DNA of 14,860 nucleotides, taken from a bacterium. GTDB taxonomy: Bacteria; UBP13; UBA5359. The position numbers were made by a program, and so were the translations under genes. Of the stretch, positions 1 through 6,730 are shown in pieces. Under the pieces are notes generated by a model, which worked only from the letters and a program-made list of their open reading frames with translations, was not told where the DNA came from and made no database searches. The number at the start of each line of letters is the position of its first letter. Within the stretch, counting starts at the first letter, position 1. The DNA lies in the NCBI GenBank assembly GCA_028685295.1, contig JAQUEL010000048.1, positions 1-14,860 on the forward strand, given 5' to 3'.

Positions 1-1240
1 CAAAATCCAGGGTGGCAAAGTAATCCTCCACCGTTTCAGCACGACGGATAAGGGCAATGCTACCGTCTTCACGCAGCAAGAGTTCAGCAGAGCGCAGCTT
101 GCCGTTGTAGTTGAAGCCCATGGCATGACCATGAGCGCCGGCATCATGTATCACCATCAGATCTCCAGATGCCAATTCCGGCAGCAGCCGGTCTATAGCA
201 AATTTATCGTTGTTTTCGCAAAGCGAACCGGTGACATCGTAAAGGATATCGGCCTTATGACCCTCCTTGCCCGGAATCGTGATATGATGATAAGCGCCGT
301 AGAGGGCCGGGCGCATTAAATCGGCCATACAGGCATCCAGGCCGGCGAAAGTCTTATACGTCTTTTTGATATGCAAAACGCGTGATACCAGATAACCGTA
401 CGGACCGGTAATCATTCTGCCGCATTCCATAAAGAGCCTGATAGGGTCAAGTCCGTTTCCAACGACGACCTCTTCATATTTCCGGCGTATGCCCCGGCTT
501 ACAGCTTGAATGTCCACTGGTAATTGGTCCGGCCGATATGGTATGCCGATGCCGCCGCCGATATTGACGAATTCAAAGCGTATTCCCAATTCAGCCGATA
601 ACTGTGCCACCAGATTGAAGAGTATCTCGGCGGTTTCGACGAAGTATCTATAATCAAGCTCATTGGATGCTACCATGGTATGTATACCAAAGCGCTTAAT
701 ACCTTTATCTCTGGCTATACGATAGCCTTCAAAGAGCTGGTCCCGGGTAAAGCCATACTTTGCCTCCTCCGGCCGGCCGATAATATCGTTGCCGCTCTTC
801 AGCGAACCGGGATTATATCTAAAGCAGATAACATCCGGCAATCCGGATGCTTTTTCCAGAAACGGAATATGGCTGATATCATCCAGATTGATAATTGCTC
901 CCAATTCTCTGGCCTTAATAAACTCCTCCGCCGTGGTATCATTGGAAGTGAACATAATCCCCTCGCCGGTGATACCCACCCTCTCAGCCATCACTAGTTC
1001 CGACAGCGAACTGCAATCCGCACCAAAACCCTCTGCCTGAAATATCTTAAGCAAATAAGGGTTGGGCGTTGCCTTGACGGCAAAGTACTCCTTGAAATTT
1101 TCATTCCAGGCAAAGGCGGCTTTAAGTGCTCTGACATTCTCCCGCATGGCCTTTTCATCATAGAGATGAAAGGGTGTGGGATATATGGCCGTTATTTCCT
1201 CCAGTCTCTCTTTTGTAAATGGAAGCATCTTCTCCGACAT
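1..1240 (-). CDS. lysA: Diaminopimelate decarboxylase, C-terminus cut by the window edge
   Basis: This PLP-dependent fold-type III enzyme decarboxylates meso-diaminopimelate to L-lysine, the last step of lysine synthesis, in the cytoplasm. The translation shows 413 residues and is still open at base 1. Seen directly: the PLP lysine in YFAVKATPNP (K56), a glycine-rich phosphate-binding NIGGG at 226-230, ECGRMITGP around 272-280 (the usual EPGR box with Cys for Pro), the active-site CENND at 341-345, and a C-terminal HDAGAHGHAMGFNYNGK stretch followed by LRSAELLL. The last visible residues, EDYFATLDF, match the family's normal end, so probably only a few residues are missing. The ATG at 1240 has a good ribosome site (AAGGAG at 1249-1254, 8 nt away). 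It lies 78 bp downstream of a PHP-domain gene in the same direction. The YFAVKATPNP variant belongs to the LysA clade common in Firmicutes, Bacteroidetes and PVC-type bacteria (family knowledge). Confidence 0.93.
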   Translation of the reverse strand, partial: MSEKMLPFTKERLEEITAIYPTPFHLYDEKAMRENVRALKAAFAWNENFKEYFAVKATPNPYLLKIFQAEGFGADCSSLSELVMAERVGITGEGIMFTSNDTTAEEFIKARELGAIINLDDISHIPFLEKASGLPDVICFRYNPGSLKSGNDIIGRPEEAKYGFTRDQLFEGYRIARDKGIKRFGIHTMVASNELDYRYFVETAEILFNLVAQLSAELGIRFEFVNIGGGIGIPYRPDQLPVDIQAVSRGIRRKYEEVVVGNGLDPIRLFMECGRMITGPYGYLVSRVLHIKKTYKTFAGLDACMADLMRPALYGAYHHITIPGKEGHKADILYDVTGSLCENNDKFAIDRLLPELASGDLMVIHDAGAHGHAMGFNYNGKLRSAELLLREDGSIALIRRAETVEDYFATLDF

Positions 1241-1318
1241 GTTGCTGACTCCTTGCAATCTGATCTTACAAAGTATGGCATATATCAGCCTTTCAAGCAA
1301 GAGCATTTTGAACGCAGA

Positions 1319-2710
1319 TTAAATTATAAGGCCTCTACCCACTTCTTCGAAGTGTGCCATGGTTTTAGCTGGGTCGCCATCCACCGACGGTCTGCCGTTC
1401 GCATCCAGATAGCCAACGCCTCTTTCACGGCTCAGATGCTGGTGTGCCAGCAAAACAGCGGCTCCCCGGGCAAATATCCCCTTGAATTCCGGATCGAGGG
1501 CAAATTTATCCAGCAAGGGCTGGGTATCTCTGGTGTTATGCTCGGTTCCGTTGAATACCGGCATGGCGGCAGCGGCAGCGGCTCTTACTATCTGTTCCAA
1601 ACGTTCGCGGTCATTGCGATTGGGAATAACTTCCACCGCAAAGATACCGCGCGATTTCATCTCTTCAAAGAGAGCTCTCAAATCGCTCTCTCCTTCTGTG
1701 TTGGGATTGCCGAGAACAGGATAAGCGGGTATAGCTCCATATCCTCTAAAGAGCAGCACCATATCGTCCAGAGAGATAAAGGCATCGGGACTCTCCGGAA
1801 CAAAGGCCGGCCGGCCGGATTTCAGCAGGCGGTCACGAATAAAGTTCTGGCGACGAGCTCCGGCGGTAGGTATATCCGCTTCGGGAACATCCGCCAGAGA
1901 TGATAGAAAGGCTGCCGTTTCGCTTTCGGAACCGAACCGGCCCTCAATAGCGGTCTCTACGGCCTGAGCAATATGGCGCTCAGTAGCATTGCCGGCCGGG
2001 GTCAGCAGCAGTACGTCATCGAAATCCAGATGGATATTCGGATCGGCTTCAGACAAGATGCTTGAAACCTTCTCCACCATCAGGCGGTTGCGTCGTTCCA
2101 AAGATTGACGCATACCGGATAACAGAGCCTCTTCCCGGCTGCCCGGCTTCAGATCTTTGACGACACCTTTGCCGCTGAGATAGATGCGTCCGGGGTTGTT
2201 GGGATCATTAAAACGCCGCCCCACCGCCTGCGCCGCCTCGTCCAGAGCCAGCGCCTCTATGGAAAAGAGAGCCTTTATTCCCAGCAGGTTACAGGCTTCG
2301 GCAAATTCCTTATGGCCGGCGATAGTATAATGGTCATTGATACCAAAGACCATAACGCCATTCATAAAGGCCTGCCAGGCCGCTTCACCTGGACTGCGGA
2401 AAACGCTGAATGAAGCGCTGGTATGCACATGTGTATTAATGCCTCCCCGGCTCGGCGCCGGCCGGATATTGCCGGCTTCCGCCTCATCATGAAGAAGCTT
2501 TAACGCTTGCAGTCTGCTTATATCTTCGCCCCACAACCTCTCCACGGCGGCAAATTTTTGATAAGGAAGTTCGCCGGGCAGAGGATCGCCCAGCATTTCT
2601 TCCAGCAACTCTATCCTAAGGCGCCTGATAACAGCAGGGGTCAGCTCCCCCCCGGCGCCGGCATAGCGTCTGCGGATCAGCTCACGTATGATCGATGTAT
2701 CTTCTTGCAT
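1319..2710 (-). CDS. PHP-domain predicted metal-dependent hydrolase (463 aa)
   Basis: PHP domains bind two or three metal ions and usually hydrolyse phosphoesters; the substrate here is unknown. The PHP signature begins only at residue 92: THVHTS (H94, H96), then GINDHYT (D126, H127), an IEAL glutamate near 152, a GTEHN motif around 388-392 and AHQHL around 423-427. The first 90 residues form a charged, probably helical extension that is not part of the usual PHP core. The middle (about 170-330) is a long insertion rich in charged helices. No signal peptide is visible, so it is probably cytoplasmic. The ATG at 2710 is preceded by AGGAG 8 nt upstream. The mobile unit ends only 24 bp upstream of this start, so any original promoter or operon link to the HAD gene has been separated. 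lysA follows 78 bp downstream. PHP assignment is firm; function is not. Confidence 0.82.
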   Translation of the reverse strand: MQEDTSIIRELIRRRYAGAGGELTPAVIRRLRIELLEEMLGDPLPGELPYQKFAAVERLWGEDISRLQALKLLHDEAEAGNIRPAPSRGGINTHVHTSASFSVFRSPGEAAWQAFMNGVMVFGINDHYTIAGHKEFAEACNLLGIKALFSIEALALDEAAQAVGRRFNDPNNPGRIYLSGKGVVKDLKPGSREEALLSGMRQSLERRNRLMVEKVSSILSEADPNIHLDFDDVLLLTPAGNATERHIAQAVETAIEGRFGSESETAAFLSSLADVPEADIPTAGARRQNFIRDRLLKSGRPAFVPESPDAFISLDDMVLLFRGYGAIPAYPVLGNPNTEGESDLRALFEEMKSRGIFAVEVIPNRNDRERLEQIVRAAAAAAMPVFNGTEHNTRDTQPLLDKFALDPEFKGIFARGAAVLLAHQHLSRERGVGYLDANGRPSVDGDPAKTMAHFEEVGRGLII

Positions 2711-2733
2711 CTTCTCTTCTCCTATGTGGCAAG

Positions 2734-2749
2734 GGGGTCAGGAGTTTAC
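2734..2749 (+). repeat. Left terminal inverted repeat of the RAYT unit
   Basis: The 16-bp sequence GGGGTCAGGAGTTTAC is the exact reverse complement of the copy at 3629-3644. The match stops at both sides, so 16 bp is the full length of the repeat here. Read on the minus strand it encodes the last residues (V-N-S) and TGA stop of the transposase. Confidence 0.85.
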
Positions 2750-2761
2750 TTCACTCCTTGA
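2738..2761. repeat. Imperfect hairpin at the left end of the RAYT unit
   Basis: On the plus strand AGGAGT (2740-2745) pairs with ACTCCT (2753-2758) around a 7-nt loop. Two further pairs (TC 2738-2739 with GA 2760-2761) form if T2759 is bulged out. It overlaps the left terminal repeat and the 3' end of the transposase gene. HUH transposases of the IS200/IS605 and RAYT type recognise subterminal hairpins that often have a bulged or mismatched base, so this is a candidate recognition structure. It could also be chance, since the stem is short. Confidence 0.4.
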
Positions 2762-3598
2762 GGCGCTATCACTCTCTTTTATCGCTCTGCTTATGGTGAC
2801 ATAGCTGATGCCAAGATATGCGGCTATCTCTCTTTGGGTATAGGCATGGTCCACATAGGCCCTGTAGATCGCCCTGTTCCTATCCTTTATTCCTGTATCC
2901 TCATGGAAGATACTCTTTAGTTCCGGCCTGTTGATATATCTTTCGCCTCTTCTACGTTCCAGGCCGCTGCCCTTTGCCAGTTCCTTTATCTCCAGCAGGT
3001 AACTCTCATTACCTATGGCTATCCCGTTATCCGGTATTACCGCAGGTTTATCTATGCCCTCCATAACGAATTTCTCATACATTGCTGCGGCTTTTTCCAT
3101 GTCAGGGCTGAAACAGGACTTTATCCAAATCAGATCAAGCCATTCCGGTGCGTTATCCCTGCCTGTTGCCGCACGATAACTGCTCCAGCGGTATTCTTCG
3201 GGCAATTTGACCAAGCCCGTCCTTACCGGATTAAGCGATATATAGCGACATAACTCCAATAGGTAACTATCCCTCTCCACCAATATGGATTTATACCTTC
3301 CCTGAAATACATGTCCGCATCTCTTATGCCGCAGGTTGAATTTCTGGGTATAGATGCCGTTTATCTGCTTCATGGCCATTGACAAGTTGCCGTCAGGTGT
3401 CTCCAGCAGTAGATGGTAATGGTTATTCATCAGGCAATAAGTATGCAGAATGATATTTTGCCTTTTTACAGCCTCGCCAACTATTTTCAGAAAGGCCTGC
3501 CTGTCCGTATCATCGAGGTAGATATTTTCCCGAGCATTACCCCTTGAAGTAACGTGATAGACAGCTCCCGGATATTCTATTCTTAAATGCCTGGCCAT
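2738..3598 (-). CDS. REP-associated tyrosine transposase (RAYT, Y1_Tnp/HUH family)
   Basis: This protein (286 aa from the ATG at 3598) is a single-strand DNA transposase of the Y1/HUH superfamily. Seen: the typical start MARHLRIEYPGAVYHVTSRGN, the HUH pair in NNHYHLLLE (H60, H62), and the catalytic tyrosine in the YISLNPVRTGL box (Y119). A C-terminal helix-turn-helix lies at about 253-275 (TQREIAAYLGIS, then TISRAI), as in RAYTs with a DnaA-like tail. All key residues are present, so it looks intact. A TTG at 3613 would add five residues, but the ATG matches the family start. No Shine-Dalgarno precedes it; a TATAAT box ends 6 nt before the ATG, which suggests a leaderless message. The stop codon sits inside the left terminal repeat. 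It is flanked by HAD and PHP genes in the same direction. Confidence 0.9.
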   Translation of the reverse strand: MARHLRIEYPGAVYHVTSRGNARENIYLDDTDRQAFLKIVGEAVKRQNIILHTYCLMNNHYHLLLETPDGNLSMAMKQINGIYTQKFNLRHKRCGHVFQGRYKSILVERDSYLLELCRYISLNPVRTGLVKLPEEYRWSSYRAATGRDNAPEWLDLIWIKSCFSPDMEKAAAMYEKFVMEGIDKPAVIPDNGIAIGNESYLLEIKELAKGSGLERRRGERYINRPELKSIFHEDTGIKDRNRAIYRAYVDHAYTQREIAAYLGISYVTISRAIKESDSASRSEVNS

Positions 3599-3622
3599 AG
3601 CGCTATTATACAAGCGCTCATG
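3596..3622. repeat. Imperfect hairpin near the right end of the RAYT unit
   Basis: Two copies of the self-complementary hexamer AGCGCT (3599-3604 and 3613-3618) can pair around an 8-nt loop. CAT (3596-3598) then pairs with ATG (3620-3622) if C3619 is bulged out. The structure encloses the -10 box and covers the transposase start codon. It may be a recognition hairpin for the transposase, an operator for autorepression, or both. The stem sequence differs from the left-end hairpin. Confidence 0.42.
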
Positions 3623-3633
3623 TTAAATGTAAA
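3605..3633 (-). promoter_or_regulatory. Transposase promoter (TTTACA-17-TATAAT)
   Basis: On the minus strand TTTACA (3633-3628) and a perfect TATAAT (3610-3605) are separated by exactly 17 nt, a near-consensus sigma-70-type promoter. The first five bases of the -35 box belong to the right terminal repeat. The predicted transcription start, about 7 nt after the -10 box, falls on or beside the A of the transposase ATG at 3598. Confidence 0.6.
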
Positions 3634-4330
3634 CTCCTGACCCCATGTACAATATCTCTGGAATAATTCTTAAAGATCTGACAAAAAGACCGTTATTCTT
3701 AAAAGCAACCTCTTCTTTCTGCATCCTATCAACAATAACGGCATGCTTCATGCCCCCTTTAAGAGGAGATTCCAAATCTATGGCAGGCTCGTCTCCAACC
3801 ATAACCACTTCCTCAGGAGAAAACCTCTCCTGCTGAAGAATTATGCTATACACCTCAGGCATACTCTTGCTCCATCCAAGCCCGAAGAGATCCATGCCAT
3901 ACAGCTTTTTAAAGTAAGAGGAACCGGCTATATCCGCCAGGCCGGCATGACTTAATTTAGCTTGTATTCCTTTGCATGAATTATTGCTGACTGCATAGAG
4001 ATCGAAACCTTCGGCAAAAAGCTCCTTTATCATATCTACGGCATCATCAAAGACGGAAAGATGCTCATGCTGCCAGGCTAAAACCTCTTCCCATAATGCC
4101 TGCTCCGGGATATCCAGTGAAGGAGCCACGCGGAAATTGCAGCCGTTAAATGCCCGGGCCTTCTCCTGAATCATATTTAAAGCCAGCGAATGATCACCAT
4201 TTAATTTCCTGGCCAGCATATCTCTGAGAATTCCTCTGAAATAATCGCAAGAGATGCCCTCGATATCCTGATACGGATTGCTGTCCAAGGAGGTGACGGT
4301 ACCATCGATATCCACTAAAATATGTTTCAT
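3623..4330 (-). CDS. HAD-superfamily hydrolase with an element-derived C-terminus
   Basis: This 235-residue cytoplasmic protein is a HAD phosphatase that would use an Asp nucleophile to remove phosphate from a small molecule; the substrate is unknown. All four HAD motifs are visible: DIDGT (D7 nucleophile, D9 acid/base), the motif II serine in VSNNS (S115), the motif III lysine K155 in SKSMPEV, and GDEPAID (D180, D185) for Mg2+. The cap insertion between motifs I and II (about 15-95) is helical. The last residues from G230 (GSGVYI and the TAA stop) are encoded by the terminal repeat and inner end of the RAYT unit, so the original C-terminus has been replaced. The catalytic core is untouched and the enzyme is probably active. 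The ATG at 4330 has GAGGAAGGA just upstream. The start lies 51 bp after the GH42 stop. Confidence 0.85.
   Translation of the reverse strand: MKHILVDIDGTVTSLDSNPYQDIEGISCDYFRGILRDMLARKLNGDHSLALNMIQEKARAFNGCNFRVAPSLDIPEQALWEEVLAWQHEHLSVFDDAVDMIKELFAEGFDLYAVSNNSCKGIQAKLSHAGLADIAGSSYFKKLYGMDLFGLGWSKSMPEVYSIILQQERFSPEEVVMVGDEPAIDLESPLKGGMKHAVIVDRMQKEEVAFKNNGLFVRSLRIIPEILYMGSGVYI
3629..3644 (-). repeat. Right terminal inverted repeat of the RAYT unit
   Basis: This is the exact inverted copy of 2734-2749. Read on the minus strand it is GGGGTCAGGAGTTTAC and encodes residues 230-234 (GSGVY) of the HAD protein, whose ATT codon and TAA stop follow immediately inside the element. Confidence 0.85.
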
Positions 4331-4381
4331 AAATCCTTCCTCACCATAACAATCGAATATTATATTTATACGGGAACAGCC

Positions 4382-6592
4382 TTATTTTGCGATATCCCAT
4401 TTATCCGGCGCCAGCAACTCTGCTTGACCGGGGTTCAATCCCAATTGAGCCTGGCCGGACAGCTTGCATTCGGTAAAGATAGAGTACATGGGTTCCTCAA
4501 GCCGAAGCTGGAATTTTATATGTTTATCCGTCCGGTTAGATATTATCACGGCAGTGCCGTACGGCGTTTTCAACGGGTCAAGGCGTACTCCTTCCGGCAG
4601 TCCCGGCCATATTTCATTTGCCGGAGGTACCCCTGCCGCTTTGAGTGCCGAATCAATAATATCGGCCAAAGCGCCTCCCTTATCCCACATTTGACCAGCC
4701 AAGGTGCCGAAATAATAGACAGAGCCGCTGCCTGCCTTCTTTGAGGCTATGCATGGGGAAGAGCCGGACAGAGAAGCTATCGGTTGCAGATCACTGCCTT
4801 CCAATTCCGTATATCTCGACCAGCCCCAGATAATTTTATCATCTATCGTTTTTAGAGGTAAAATTTGTTCTCCGCCAAGATCAAAGGCATCAAAAGCCTT
4901 GGCAAGATCAGGAGGCAGATTATCAATGGGAATATCAGCCTTTGACAGGCCTAAATGGGCCACGGCCACAGCATTGCGCTCCCGTATCCCGAAAGCTTCA
5001 GCCAGCCCGAGACCGGGCAGGTCCCGGCTGTGACGACCGGTGCTGAGATTATAACCTCCGGTATGCGCTTCGCATATCAGCGTGCCGCCATTCAATACCC
5101 ATTCTGATAACGCTTCAGCAACAGGCTGTTGCATGGCATAGCAGTTCGGCATGATCAGCAGTTTTATACTTGCCGGCAACCCGTCGATCAGCATACGATC
5201 ATTGACATAGGCTAATCGCAGGTTCTTGCGATAAAGCAGTTGAGTATAACCGGTTATTCCTTTATGTAAATCGTCGAAATTACCGTTCATGCACCATTGA
5301 AATATCTCATTACTGCATGATTTAAATACGGCTACTGCTGGTGGTTCAAGCGGTGCTTCCATGATCCGCTTCGCCACAGGCCGCAGCTTTTTCCAAAAAT
5401 CCACCGCACCGGCATGGCTTGCACCTTCGCGTCCGTTGACATCAAGCAAACCCCATGCGGGCGCCTCTGCCCCCAGCGACTCGCCACGATATTGCCAGTG
5501 CAGGAAGCCTCGTATTCCCAGGCCTATCTGCGGCAGAAAATTATCGGCAAAATCCTGTACAGTCAACAACCGCGAATACATGGATGCGGCGCCGGCGCAT
5601 AGATGGCTCTCAACGTTGTAACTCACGCGTCCCTGAGCCGCTGCAACTGTTTGCAAAGTCTCTGCGGGTACACCGTTGGCGGTTCCGCCAAAGCAATCGC
5701 AGCCGTCGGCGATCTGAAAGTCGTCGACCCCTGTTACCGGATTGAATGGATATAAAACATTCGGTACGGGGTGCAGGTAAACCGGATGCCGATTATCAAT
5801 AGATTTCACTGTCGATATACGTCGGCGTGCCTCTGCGCCAAGGGTATCCAGATGAAACAGGCGCCAATCGATCATATCGGTAAATGTATTTCTAACCCGC
5901 GGTAACTCCAACTCATCCCAATTGTTATAACAACGTCCCCAGACTTCGTTCAACCCTTCCAAGCTGCCATAGCGCATCCGTAGCCATTCCTTAAAACGGC
6001 TGCGGCAATTATCACAATAACATAACAACGTACTCTCATGCGGTTGACGAAAGAGAAAACATGATTCGGGCTCATTCCAGACATCCCACATACTCATTGC
6101 CCGACACCCGGCATAACGGGCTACAACCTGTTTAAGAAACTCCTCACGTGCCGAGCGGGCATAGGAATGATTATAGCATGGTCCGGGATAACCGCCGATT
6201 TGGCGGCAAATAGCAGCGCAAGGCTCCACTGCTCTACCTGATGCTTCAACCATTCGGCAATCAGGATACGCATTAAAAATCCAGGCCGGCGCTACATCGA
6301 AGATTAGATTGATCGTGACTTTAAGCTTGTATTCATCTGCAAGAGCCATCAATTCATCCAGGTCATCGAAGAAAAATGTTTCCGGTTTACGATGAACCCA
6401 GCGCCATTGAGCCCAAAATTTCACCATATTAAAACCGCACTCGGATATTCTCTGCAGATCCTTTTTCCAAAACTGCTCTTCCGGCGTCGGGGCCCGATAG
6501 TATTGCACTCCATAGATAAAGGGGTATTTTTCGATACTCGTCAAATTCTTACTATTCATTTCATTCCGACCCCAATTACCTTTCACCAGCAT
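4382..6592 (-). CDS. GH42-family beta-galactosidase
   Basis: Glycoside hydrolase family 42 enzymes release terminal beta-galactose, usually from short oligosaccharides taken into the cell. The 736-residue protein has no signal peptide and should be cytoplasmic. Its N-terminal (beta/alpha)8 barrel carries the acid/base Glu in WDVWNEPES (E174) and the likely nucleophile in YNVESH (E328). C139, C191, C193 and C196 (PGPCYN and CYCDNC) match the four-cysteine zinc cluster of classical GH42 enzymes, and RSRFKEWLRMRYGSLEGLN is a family landmark. A Rossmann-like trimerisation domain follows (about 400-620), then a C-terminal beta domain. The start is uncertain: ATG at 6592 has only a distant AAGGGA, and a second ATG at 6559 would drop 11 residues. 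An in-frame TAA precedes the first ATG. The gene follows the six-hairpin glycosidase-like gene by 138 bp and has a stem-loop just upstream. Confidence 0.9.
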   Translation of the reverse strand: MLVKGNWGRNEMNSKNLTSIEKYPFIYGVQYYRAPTPEEQFWKKDLQRISECGFNMVKFWAQWRWVHRKPETFFFDDLDELMALADEYKLKVTINLIFDVAPAWIFNAYPDCRMVEASGRAVEPCAAICRQIGGYPGPCYNHSYARSAREEFLKQVVARYAGCRAMSMWDVWNEPESCFLFRQPHESTLLCYCDNCRSRFKEWLRMRYGSLEGLNEVWGRCYNNWDELELPRVRNTFTDMIDWRLFHLDTLGAEARRRISTVKSIDNRHPVYLHPVPNVLYPFNPVTGVDDFQIADGCDCFGGTANGVPAETLQTVAAAQGRVSYNVESHLCAGAASMYSRLLTVQDFADNFLPQIGLGIRGFLHWQYRGESLGAEAPAWGLLDVNGREGASHAGAVDFWKKLRPVAKRIMEAPLEPPAVAVFKSCSNEIFQWCMNGNFDDLHKGITGYTQLLYRKNLRLAYVNDRMLIDGLPASIKLLIMPNCYAMQQPVAEALSEWVLNGGTLICEAHTGGYNLSTGRHSRDLPGLGLAEAFGIRERNAVAVAHLGLSKADIPIDNLPPDLAKAFDAFDLGGEQILPLKTIDDKIIWGWSRYTELEGSDLQPIASLSGSSPCIASKKAGSGSVYYFGTLAGQMWDKGGALADIIDSALKAAGVPPANEIWPGLPEGVRLDPLKTPYGTAVIISNRTDKHIKFQLRLEEPMYSIFTECKLSGQAQLGLNPGQAELLAPDKWDIAK

Positions 6593-6612
6593 TGCCGCTT
6601 AATTCCCTTAGT

Positions 6613-6646
6613 ATAGGCATTGTCTCAAGCACTACAGACTGCCTAT
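6613..6646 (-). promoter_or_regulatory. Stem-loop upstream of the GH42 gene
   Basis: In the 138-bp gap before the GH42 start, ATAGGCA (6613-6619) pairs with TGCCTAT (6640-6646). Inside it GTCT (6622-6625) pairs with AGAC (6636-6639), leaving a two-base bulge and a 10-nt loop. It ends about 20 nt before the GH42 ATG. There is no T tract, so it is not a standard intrinsic terminator. It could be an operator dyad, an mRNA-processing or stability element, or a translational control hairpin. The rest of the gap shows nothing I can name. Confidence 0.4.
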
Positions 6647-6730
6647 CTACATATGATAATGCCTGCTCCCGTTATATTAGATCATCAGGATGCACTCCTA
6701 TTGCTAAACTTTCATGCCTGAACAATCCTT

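Larger units (their letters stand above)
2734..3644 (-). mobile_element. RAYT transposon-like unit bounded by 16-bp inverted repeats
   Basis: A 911-bp unit contains one transposase gene and ends in perfect 16-bp inverted repeats (GGGGTCAGGAGTTTAC at 2734-2749, its reverse complement at 3629-3644). Both repeats are used as coding sequence: the left one holds the transposase's own stop codon, the right one ends the neighbouring HAD gene. I see no target-site duplication in the bases just outside the repeats, as expected for HUH/Y1 enzymes, which do not create one. RAYT genes are normally domesticated and associated with REP-like palindromes (family knowledge). Whether this copy still moves cannot be told from one sequence. 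The exact boundaries could extend a few bases beyond the repeats. Confidence 0.72.

Noticed and set aside
671-680. Palindrome TACCATGGTA as an operator within lysA
   Set aside because: It is inside the lysA reading frame and encodes the conserved-looking H-T-M-V stretch, so a regulatory role here is not supported.
1803-1822. Runs of GGCC/CCGG in the left part as a repeat or uptake signal
   Set aside because: They fall within coding sequence of PHP and lysA and follow from Gly, Ala, Arg and Pro codons.
1166-1903. Long plus-strand open frame across the PHP and lysA region
   Set aside because: It lies opposite two well-supported minus-strand genes, has no recognisable domain and crosses the lysA start, so it is an antisense shadow.
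6560-6577. GGGGTCGGAATGA near the GH42 start as a second RAYT-type repeat
   Set aside because: It resembles the RAYT terminal repeat at its first bases, but no inverted partner occurs in the window and it lies in or beside the GH42 coding start.
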